Source: an uncultured Oscillospiraceae bacterium (GTDB lineage Bacteria; Bacillota; Clostridia; Oscillospirales; Acutalibacteraceae). Taken from it: a stretch of DNA of 5,687 nt. The notes beneath the pieces were generated by a model that saw only the letters and a program-made list of their open reading frames with translations, made no database searches and was not told the DNA's origin. This document shows, one piece after another, positions 1-4,152 of this stretch. Position 1 is the first letter of the stretch. Every line of letters starts with the position of its first letter. The DNA lies in the NCBI GenBank assembly GCA_902461995.1, contig CABQAA010000151.1:1-5687 (forward strand), read 5' to 3'. The position numbers were made by a program, and so were the translations under genes.

Positions 1-170
1 ACCACGGCCCGGATACCGAGCTGTTCGGTCAGGGTGTTGGCGGTCAAAATCGCCGCGGACGAAACCGCCGCGCAGAGAATATCTCGTCCCGCTTCGGCCA
101 GCCCCGCATGTCCCTGAATCCGGAACCCGCAAAGTCCACCGTCCCGTTCGAGAAAACGGGCGCGAATCAT
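1..170 (-). CDS. prp: Ribosomal-processing cysteine protease Prp (N-terminal part, runs off the window)
   Basis: This gene starts at ATG 170 and runs off the left edge, so about 56 N-terminal residues are visible. The peptide has the Prp/YsxB signature: a G-H-A-G motif with His21, then G-R-D-I-L-C-A-A-V-S-S with Cys33. These match the family's catalytic His/Cys pair and their roughly 11-residue spacing. Prp is known to cleave the N-terminal extension of ribosomal protein bL27 in Firmicutes and relatives, before or during 50S assembly. The gene sits directly behind rplU with a 4-base ATGA overlap (its ATG at 170-168, the rplU TGA at 169-167), which points to translational coupling. In this family rpmA normally follows, and would lie just beyond position 1. 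No separate Shine-Dalgarno is needed or obvious, because the start lies inside the end of rplU. The identification is strong; only the C-terminus is unseen. Confidence 0.93.
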   Translation of the reverse strand, partial: MIRARFLERDGGLCGFRIQGHAGLAEAGRDILCAAVSSAAILTANTLTEQLGIRAV

Positions 171-520
171 GCCTCGGCTTCCGCTTCGGCCTTGGGAGCC
201 TTTGGAGCACGCGCATGGATCTCTTCGATCTGCACCTTTGTATAGGGCTGACGATGACCCATCTTGCGGCTGCTGCCCTTCTTGGGCCGGTAGGTGAACA
301 CGGTGATTTTCTTGCCCTTGCCCTGCTTGAGCACACGGGCGTCCACCGTCGCGTTTTTGATGTACGGGCTGCCGAGCTTGAGTTCCTTGTCGTTGTGGAG
401 CGCGACCACCTTGTCAAAGGTGACGGCGGTCTCCTCGGAGGCATCCAGTTTTTCGATGAAGAGCACATCGCCGCTCTGCACCTTGTACTGCTTGCCGCCG
501 GTTTCAATAATGGCGTACAT
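167..520 (-). CDS. rplU: 50S ribosomal protein bL21
   Basis: This is bL21, a 23S rRNA-binding protein of the large subunit. The 117-residue product opens with the diagnostic MYAIIETGGKQYKV and has the conserved basic block around residues 69-93 (GKKITVFTYRPKKG, then the GHRQPYT motif), which contacts rRNA. It is somewhat longer than the E. coli protein (103 aa) because of an alanine/lysine/glutamate-rich tail (APKAPKAEAEAEA). Such low-complexity tails are common in bL21 of Clostridia and are probably disordered. The start at ATG 520 fits the family N-terminus exactly, with a modest SD (AGGCAGG-like, about 7 nt upstream). It is the first gene of the rplU-prp operon and overlaps prp by 4 bases. 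Transcription probably comes from the strong promoter at 619-647, through a structured leader of roughly 90 nt. Confidence 0.98.
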   Translation of the reverse strand: MYAIIETGGKQYKVQSGDVLFIEKLDASEETAVTFDKVVALHNDKELKLGSPYIKNATVDARVLKQGKGKKITVFTYRPKKGSSRKMGHRQPYTKVQIEEIHARAPKAPKAEAEAEA

Positions 521-555
521 ACGGGAACCTGCCTTTTCTTAAGACTCGCTGCGCA

Positions 556-600
556 CGGGCGGGAAATCTCCGCTTCCAGCGGCCGTTCGGCCGCCGCCCG
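556..600 (-). ncRNA. Structured 5' leader of rplU (possible L21 leader autoregulatory element)
   Basis: The rplU untranslated leader, read on the minus strand, has an outer 7-bp stem, CGGGCGG (600-594) with CCGCCCG (562-556). It encloses a perfect 5-bp hairpin, CGGCC (593-589) with GGCCG (584-580), capped by a GAAC loop, plus a single-stranded purine-rich arm (579-563). Firmicute rplU operons are known to carry an L21 leader RNA upstream of the start codon, thought to mediate autoregulation by ribosomal protein. The position and presence of nested stems fit, but I cannot confirm the Rfam consensus by eye. An unrelated GC-rich leader hairpin is the alternative. Confidence 0.5.
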
Positions 601-618
601 GAACATGCGGCATCCGTC

Positions 619-647
619 AGTATAGCATAGATTACTCTGTGTGTCAA
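619..647 (-). promoter_or_regulatory. Strong sigma-A promoter for rplU-prp
   Basis: Read on the minus strand, a perfect -35 TTGACA (647-642) is followed by a 17-nt spacer and the -10 TATACT (624-619). A TG dinucleotide one base before the -10 makes it an extended -10 promoter. The predicted transcription start is near 612, giving an rplU leader of about 90 nt. Such a near-consensus promoter suits a ribosomal-protein operon. Confidence 0.9.
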
Positions 648-715
648 CCGGTTTTCGGGCGGATTCAGGCGTTTTTTCCTAAACCGCGCCTCTGTCGGAA
701 CCCCCGCAATCCGGT

Positions 716-728
716 CCGTAAATTACGG
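716..728. repeat. 13-bp palindrome CCGTAAATTACGG
   Basis: CCGTAA and TTACGG form a perfect palindrome around one central A, between the stop of the hotdog thioesterase gene and the rplU promoter. It lies about 70 bp upstream of the rplU -35 box. It could be a protein-binding site or chance. No second copy was noticed in the window. Confidence 0.3.
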
Positions 729-747
729 TATGAACTGGAGCTATGCG

Positions 748-764
748 GCCGGCGGTTCGCCGGC
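748..764. repeat. GC-rich hairpin just downstream of the thioesterase stop
   Basis: GCCGGCG and CGCCGGC form a 7-bp perfect inverted repeat around a 3-base loop, 18 nt beyond the stop codon of the minus-strand thioesterase gene. A flanking GGAG/CTCC pair may extend it. It lacks a T-run in either direction, so it is not a canonical intrinsic terminator. It may stabilise the 3' end of the mRNA or act with Rho. Confidence 0.4.
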
Positions 765-781
765 TCCCCCTCATCGAATTG

Positions 782-1240
782 TCAAGGCCGCTTTTCTGTA
801 CGGCCCGCGGCTTTTTCCTCGAACCCCGCCAGCCGGACACTTTGCCGTTCCATGGTGCCTTCCCCGATCCTGCCGCAGGGATCCTCCGCCTCCACACGGA
901 ACACGAACCGCCGCCCGTCCGTCTCCACCAGTTCCGCCGTCACGCGCAGGCGCGCCCCCTCGGGGGTCGGCGCCAGATGCGCCACGTCGACGTGGGTCCC
1001 CACAGTGGTGATTCCCTCCGCCAGGGCGGGCTGAACCAAACGCATACAGACGTTTTCCATACACGCGATGAGAGCCGGCGTTGCCAGCACATGCGCCGTT
1101 CCGCTTCCCTGCTTGACGGCCAGCATCTCCGATGTGACATCCCATTCCCCGGCTTCCTGTTTACCTATGAATTCCTGCATGATGTTTGCCGCCTTTCTTT
1201 TATCAAGAAACTGTGAATTTTCTTCATTAACCCTCGCCAT
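782..1240 (-). CDS. FlK-family (fluoroacetyl-CoA thioesterase-like) hotdog thioesterase
   Basis: This is a single-hotdog acyl-CoA thioesterase of the FlK-like family, predicted to be cytoplasmic and dimeric and to hydrolyse a small acyl-CoA; the substrate is unknown. Characteristic blocks are V-T-S-E-M-L-A-V (about residue 35), GSGTAHVLATPALIACMEN (45-63), TTVGTHVDVAHLAPTP (78-93) and DGRRFVFRVEAED (108-120). Aligned by eye to Streptomyces cattleya FlK, the catalytic Thr-Glu-His triad corresponds to Thr54, Glu62 and His88, all present. The usual G-T-H-E-R near the C-terminus reads G-T-M-E-R here (Met130). The longest frame starts at ATG 1240 behind AGAAGGGG, only about 5 nt away. An internal ATG at 1180 (Met21) has AAAGGCGG at a better spacing and fits the family's usual N-terminus, so the true protein may be 132 aa. 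Most homologues are not known to act on fluoroacetyl-CoA, so that specificity should not be assumed. The gene appears monocistronic. Confidence 0.88.
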   Translation of the reverse strand: MARVNEENSQFLDKRKAANIMQEFIGKQEAGEWDVTSEMLAVKQGSGTAHVLATPALIACMENVCMRLVQPALAEGITTVGTHVDVAHLAPTPEGARLRVTAELVETDGRRFVFRVEAEDPCGRIGEGTMERQSVRLAGFEEKAAGRTEKRP

Positions 1241-1280
1241 ATGGCCCCTTCTATGCTAAAATAATTATTTGCGGGGCCAT
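1241..1280. repeat. Inverted repeat flanking an AT-rich core in the divergent intergenic region
   Basis: ATGGCCCC (1241-1248) and GGGGCCAT (1273-1280) are perfect 8-bp inverted arms around a 24-base, very AT-rich centre holding TAAAATAATTATTT. The left arm abuts the longest-frame start codon of the thioesterase. Read on the minus strand it contains the GGGG of that start's Shine-Dalgarno, so a transcript beginning upstream of 1280 could hide this ribosome site in a hairpin. As DNA, the arms flank promoter-like AT sequence (minus-strand AATAAT at 1269-1264) and could be an operator. Confidence 0.5.
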
Positions 1281-1282
1281 CT

Positions 1283-1316
1283 TGGCTCAAGGGCTACCTC
1301 TTTGGAGTTTGAGCCA
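1283..1316. repeat. Second inverted repeat, TGGCTCAA / TTGAGCCA
   Basis: TGGCTCAA (1283-1290) and TTGAGCCA (1309-1316) are perfect 8-bp arms around an 18-base loop, ending 18 bases before the SD of the downstream membrane-protein gene. No T-run follows, so it is not an obvious terminator. The minus-strand TTGAGC in the left arm could be a weak -35 for the thioesterase gene (15 nt from AATAAT). It may be an operator or a 5' UTR hairpin. Confidence 0.5.
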
Positions 1317-1334
1317 TCCCGTTTTCAAATATGC

Positions 1335-1351
1335 AAAGGAGGAATCCTGTT
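1335..1351 (+). promoter_or_regulatory. Perfect Shine-Dalgarno that sets a TTG start at 1352
   Basis: AAAGGAGG at 1335-1342 is fully complementary to the 16S anti-SD and lies 9 nt before TTG 1352. It falls just inside the longer frame opened by ATG 1331, which itself has no SD upstream. TTG 1352 is therefore the better start. Confidence 0.8.
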
Positions 1352-2128
1352 TTGGAGGCTGCCCCCCCTATTCATCGCCGGATTCATTTTCTGGATGAGG
1401 TCCGCGGATTCGATTTGATTTTGATGGTCTTTTTTCACGGGTTCTATATGCTGGGCTGGGTGTATGACGTCGCCTTCGGCCGTACATTTTTCACCTTTTT
1501 CCGGCCTGTGCAGCCGTTTTTTGCCGGGGTTTTCATCTTCATCTGCGGGATTTCCTGTTATCTGTCCCACAGCAACGTCCGCCGCGGCTTAATTCTAGCC
1601 GGAATATCCGTCGGCATTTCGCTGTTTTTGTTCCTTTTTATGCGCAGCGAAATGATCTGGTTCGGCATCCTGCATTTTCTGGCCGTGTCCATCCTGCTGT
1701 TTGCGGCGCTGCGTCCCCTGCTGTCGAAAATACCGCCGGTCGTCGGCATCGCCGTCTGCGCCCTGCTTTTCCTGCTCACCTGGCATATGCCGGAGGAAGC
1801 CGGCAGCTGGTTCGGCATCAAGGGCGTGTTCGAACTGCATCTGCCGGAAAGCCTGGTGAGCACCCCCTGGCTCTATCCGTTGGGGATCGGCACCCTGACG
1901 TCGGCCGATTATTTTCCGCTTCTTCCCTGGTTTTTCTGTTTTCTATCCGGAAGCTTCGTGGGCGTATGGGCAAAAGCCGGGCGATTCCCGCAATGGATGT
2001 ACAAAAGCCGGGCCCCCTGGCTGGCCTGGATCGGCAAGCACACCCTGGTGATCTATGTCGTGCATCAGCCTGTTATCTTTATATTATGTGCCGGGGTGAT
2101 GTGGCTGGTCCGGGCATTCGGCGGATAA
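1352..2128 (+). CDS. Heparan-alpha-glucosaminide N-acetyltransferase-like membrane protein (HGSNAT_cat / DUF1624)
   Basis: This 258-residue polytopic membrane protein belongs to the DUF1624/HGSNAT catalytic-domain family, related to acyltransferase-3 and YeiB-type proteins. Such proteins are thought to move acyl groups onto extracytoplasmic sugars, but bacterial substrates are mostly unknown. Conserved blocks, numbered from the TTG start, are RIHFLDEVRGFDLILMVFFHG (residues 10-30, with the family's R-G and a membrane-edge His29), FIFICGISC (61-69), MIWFGILHFLA (101-111), SADYFPLLPWFF (184-195) and WIGKHTLVIYVVHQP (226-240). About seven hydrophobic segments are visible. The length is normal for the short Firmicute form, so it looks complete. 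The TTG start is chosen for the perfect SD at 1335; the alternative ATG 1331 would add seven residues encoded by the SD itself. It is transcribed alone and ends at a strong terminator. No convincing promoter was found in the 110-bp divergent region. Confidence 0.88.
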   Translation: MEAAPPIHRRIHFLDEVRGFDLILMVFFHGFYMLGWVYDVAFGRTFFTFFRPVQPFFAGVFIFICGISCYLSHSNVRRGLILAGISVGISLFLFLFMRSEMIWFGILHFLAVSILLFAALRPLLSKIPPVVGIAVCALLFLLTWHMPEEAGSWFGIKGVFELHLPESLVSTPWLYPLGIGTLTSADYFPLLPWFFCFLSGSFVGVWAKAGRFPQWMYKSRAPWLAWIGKHTLVIYVVHQPVIFILCAGVMWLVRAFGG

Positions 2129-2144
2129 ACTCCCGATTCAATCC

Positions 2145-2186
2145 GACCCGATTCCCCTGAAAAAAGGGAGGGGAATCGGGTCTTTT
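2145..2186 (+). terminator. Intrinsic terminator of the HGSNAT-like gene
   Basis: A perfect 14-bp stem, GACCCGATTCCCCT (2145-2158) with AGGGGAATCGGGTC (2169-2182), surrounds a 10-base loop. TTTT follows directly (2183-2186), then GTTG. It lies 16 nt past the stop codon at 2128. Minus-strand readthrough from queT would meet the same stem, but without a U-run after it. Confidence 0.9.
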
Positions 2187-2236
2187 GTTGCCTTTTATAT
2201 ACCATCTGTTATATTGTTGCTGCTTTACACGGTTCG

Positions 2237-2782
2237 TTAGTCCATCCGATTCGAGGACGTCTGAAACAGAACCCGGGATGCACCCGATAAGTCCAGCGCC
2301 GAAAACAACAGGAGGCCGCACACCGTACAAACGGCCAATTGCCCCGCCGCCACACAAAGCATGTTGAGATACCAAGGCATCCCCCCGTATACCAGGGTCA
2401 ATTCCAGTCCCACCACCACGGCATTGAGCAGGACCGGCGGCAGCGTGGCTAAAACCGGCAGTCTCCGGATCCGGATATGCCGCAGAGCATAGGTCAAAAA
2501 CGCCGCCGCCAGAGTCGCGAGGGACCCGAACAGCAAATCCCAGGCGCCCGCGATATTCGCGCCGGTCGTCAAACCGTAGAGATTGGCGATCAGGCAGCCG
2601 ACCGCCAGGCCAGGAATCGCGGCCGGCGTGAACACCGGCAGAATCGTCAGCACTTCGGAAAAGCGGAACTGGACAGGACCGTAAGCAGCCGGCTGAATGA
2701 GCGCCGTGCAGACCGCATACATGGCGGCGATCAACCCCGCCTGCGTCAAGCGGAGCAGGGCCGTGCGATGGGTGTTTTTCAT
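2237..2782 (-). CDS. queT: QueT family ECF transporter S component (queuosine-precursor uptake)
   Basis: This is an integral membrane substrate-binding (S) component of an energy-coupling-factor transporter, in the QueT family (PF06177), predicted to import a queuosine precursor such as preQ1. Family marks are TQAGLIAAMYAVCTALIQP (residues 13-31), the motif QFRFSEVLTILPVF (38-51), GLAVGCLIANLYG (58-70), WDLLFGSLATLAAAF (81-95) and a C-terminal hydrophobic hairpin (142-162). The usual acidic residue in the last G-E motif reads G-Q here (Gln148). The start is placed at ATG 2782 (181 aa) because GGAGG lies 9 nt upstream and the family N-terminus begins there. A longer frame from 2818 would add 12 residues that overlap the leader RNA. 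It has its own consensus promoter and a structured leader, as expected for a gene under preQ1 riboswitch control. The shared ECF module (EcfA/EcfT) is not in the window. Confidence 0.93.
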   Translation of the reverse strand: MKNTHRTALLRLTQAGLIAAMYAVCTALIQPAAYGPVQFRFSEVLTILPVFTPAAIPGLAVGCLIANLYGLTTGANIAGAWDLLFGSLATLAAAFLTYALRHIRIRRLPVLATLPPVLLNAVVVGLELTLVYGGMPWYLNMLCVAAGQLAVCTVCGLLLFSALDLSGASRVLFQTSSNRMD

Positions 2783-2791
2783 AGACTCTTG

Positions 2792-2857
2792 CCTCCATAG
2801 TTTTGATTTCCGCGGCATCCGCCGACACCGCGGGGTCAGGATGGTTTCGAACTGACC
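2792..2857 (-). ncRNA. Candidate preQ1-type riboswitch in the queT leader
   Basis: Read on the minus strand, the queT leader has a 6-bp stem, GGTCAG (2857-2852) with CTGACC (2839-2834), closing the 12-nt loop TTCGAAACCATC. Next comes a 10-bp hairpin, CCGCGGTGTC (2833-2824) with GATGCCGCGG (2819-2810), with two G-U pairs and a GGCG loop. An A-rich linker and CTATGGAGG (2800-2792), which includes the SD, follow. CCAT in the first loop (2844-2841) can pair with ATGG (2798-2795), giving a pseudoknot that covers the SD. A hairpin, an A-rich strand and a pseudoknot to an SD-adjacent CTA is the preQ1 riboswitch architecture. The inserted second hairpin recalls class III. I cannot confirm the class by eye, so the call rests on architecture plus the queT context. 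Confidence 0.55.
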
Positions 2858-2875
2858 TGGCCGAAGCCGTTTTTT

Positions 2876-2904
2876 ACTATACCGCCTCCCCTTCCTCTTG
2901 TCAA
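2876..2904 (-). promoter_or_regulatory. Consensus sigma-A promoter for queT
   Basis: On the minus strand, a perfect -35 TTGACA (2904-2899) is separated by 17 nt from the -10 TATAGT (2881-2876). The predicted start is near 2869, giving a leader of about 85 nt that includes the whole candidate riboswitch. A short GGC-TTCG-GCC hairpin lies at its 5' end. Confidence 0.9.
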
Positions 2905-2956
2905 GGCCGGATGGGGACTGTCGGTTCCCGATCTATTCTTGCCGACTCCGAGAACG

Positions 2957-2985
2957 TTGCGGAACCCCCTTTCGTATGATACAAT
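2957..2985 (+). promoter_or_regulatory. Probable promoter of the DUF3781 gene
   Basis: TTGCGG (2957-2962) and TACAAT (2980-2985) are separated by 17 nt, placing transcription about 15 nt upstream of the ribosome-binding site. The -10 matches consensus at five of six positions but the -35 is weak (TTG only). An overlapping TATGAT (2975-2980) is an alternative -10. Confidence 0.55.
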
Positions 2986-3007
2986 CATCCGGACGGGAGT
3001 GATTTTC

Positions 3008-3277
3008 ATGACAGCCAATCCGGACGGCAGAGCAACGGTTCTCCTTGACCATTTAGAGAAACTCCATACGACCGTGCGGGGCGCTGAGCGCATCCGAAAA
3101 AACCTGTTCTTGTGGGACATACCCGATGTAGTGGAATGGTGCCGCATCCAAATCCGGGCCGGTGACAGTCAAATAACCAGGAAGGGAAAGAATTGGTACA
3201 TCCTCACCCCAAACGGCTGCAGGATCACCGTGAATGCGGGCAGTTATACCGTCATCACCGCACATCCAGCGGAATAA
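3008..3277 (+). CDS. DUF3781 domain-containing protein
   Basis: This is a small cytoplasmic protein of 89 residues and unknown function. It matches what I recall of DUF3781 (PF12636): L-x-K-L-H-T-T (residues 16-22), G-A-E-R-I-R-K-N-L (25-33), DVVEWCRIQI (40-49) and the C-terminal TRKGKNWYILTPNGCRITVN (58-77), ending in S-Y-T-V-I-T-A-H. No signal peptide or membrane segment is visible. The start at ATG 3008 follows GGGAG about 8 nt upstream. An in-frame ATG at 2939 would begin upstream of the predicted promoter and add 23 residues not expected in the family, so it is rejected. It is a lone gene, divergent from queT and convergent with the operon to its right. Its neighbours give no functional clue. 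Confidence 0.88.
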   Translation: MTANPDGRATVLLDHLEKLHTTVRGAERIRKNLFLWDIPDVVEWCRIQIRAGDSQITRKGKNWYILTPNGCRITVNAGSYTVITAHPAE

Positions 3278-3340
3278 CCGCTGCTTTTGCCGACGCTTTG
3301 CCGGTTTATGAAAAATAGGAAGATATGTCTTCATACCAAC

Positions 3341-3377
3341 AAAAAACGGGAAATCCTTTGCGGATTTCCCGTTTTTT
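3341..3377. terminator. Bidirectional intrinsic terminator between convergent genes
   Basis: AAAAAACGGGAAATCC (3341-3356) and GGATTTCCCGTTTTTT (3362-3377) pair perfectly over 16 bp around the loop TTTGC. The GC core has six A on one side and six T on the other, so it forms a stem plus U-run when transcribed either way. It serves the DUF3781 gene (stop 3277) and the minus-strand operon ending at 3403. Confidence 0.95.
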
Positions 3378-3402
3378 AACGCTTCATTCGCACCTAAGCG
3401 AC

Positions 3403-4140
3403 CTATATCCGCGCGGTCTGGTACAAATAGGCGTTCCCTTTCTTGCCAATTCGTACAATCGTTCCGAGTTTATACAATAAGTTTATTCCAAAACCCGCCT
3501 TTTTCGCGGATAGGCGCCCAGCCCGCCGCAGATCCGCCGTCGTAAAAACCTCCGGCAGCCCGGGAGGCAGAAGGGCGGCAAAGTCGGCCGGTGTCCGCAG
3601 CCAGAGTTCTTCTCCGATATCCATCGGGATCCGTTCCATGCGATGGGACCCTCTTTTTCCGTCCCGGCCCCAGCCATCCCGAATCCGGGTCTCCTCCAAA
3701 TCGATCTCGATCAGGCGCAGCGTCAGGCCCGGATCGGACAGATACGGCAGCAGCCAATGCAGCTCGGAAAAGGTGTCCCAAAATCCCCCCTGCCGTGGGG
3801 ATTTCCGCGGCGCAGAGGCCTCGCCGGTGGCGGGGTCCAGCCAAACCAGCGTCTTGCGCCGAATCACGGGCACGACAACGGTTACCGGCAGATCAGGCAG
3901 CAGCCGGGCCAATTTGGGGCGCAGCGGATACAGCCCGCCCGTCTGTATTTCCACTACCCGTTCTCCGTCAAAAATATCCGCGACCAGGCCGCAGGGAAGC
4001 CGCACTTCGTGCCGGCTTTCATCCGGTTCCACCCAATATTTGAGCACCGCATGGAGGCATCGTTCCGCGAGAGTGCCGATCCCGCCTTTTTCCTGCAGAT
4101 GCAGCAGCCCCCGCCGTTTCGCCTCTTCGAATGCTGTCAT
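3403..4140 (-). CDS. Uncharacterised Clostridial protein with nuclease-like D...ExQ motif and C-terminal winged helix
   Basis: This 245-residue soluble protein of unknown function seems to belong to a family of hypothetical proteins common in Clostridia. The N-terminal half reads GTLAERCLHAVLKYW (residues 22-36), then HEVRLPCGLVADIFDGERVVEIQTG (44-68). Glu26, Asp55 and Glu64-x-Gln66 in this order resemble the PD-(D/E)XK nuclease core in its E-x-Q variant, as seen in CoiA-like proteins. The middle holds TVVVPVIRRKTLVWLDPATGE (87-107), a strand pair with basic residues, then RKSPRQGGFWDTFSELHWLLPYL and a basic stretch (GWGRDGKRGSHRMERIPMD, about 156-174). The end (VFTTADLRRAGRL through GKKGNAYLYQ, about 198-241) looks like a winged-helix DNA-binding fold. 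Nuclease activity is inference only. The start at ATG 4140 has AGGGGG about 5 nt upstream. It lies 12 nt after the acyl-ACP thioesterase stop, so it is probably the last gene of that operon, ended by the terminator at 3341. Confidence 0.7.
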   Translation of the reverse strand: MTAFEEAKRRGLLHLQEKGGIGTLAERCLHAVLKYWVEPDESRHEVRLPCGLVADIFDGERVVEIQTGGLYPLRPKLARLLPDLPVTVVVPVIRRKTLVWLDPATGEASAPRKSPRQGGFWDTFSELHWLLPYLSDPGLTLRLIEIDLEETRIRDGWGRDGKRGSHRMERIPMDIGEELWLRTPADFAALLPPGLPEVFTTADLRRAGRLSAKKAGFGINLLYKLGTIVRIGKKGNAYLYQTARI

Positions 4141-4152
4141 GCAAGCCCCCTG

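Noticed and set aside
748..764. Terminator for the FlK-like thioesterase gene
   Set aside because: The hairpin is stable but no T-run follows in either direction, so it is listed only as an inverted repeat.
1257..1262. TAAAAT as a -10 for the HGSNAT-like gene
   Set aside because: It matches the -10 well, but no acceptable -35 lies 16-18 nt upstream.
2783..2818. 12-residue N-terminal extension of QueT from ATG 2818
   Set aside because: It would be encoded by the second leader hairpin and the SD itself. GGAGG 9 nt before ATG 2782 and the family N-terminus favour the shorter form.
2079..2828. A 249-codon open frame on the minus strand through queT
   Set aside because: It runs out of frame over the full queT gene, which has clear family motifs, an SD and a promoter. 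The translation is low-complexity with no recognisable domain, and it also crosses the terminator at 2145.
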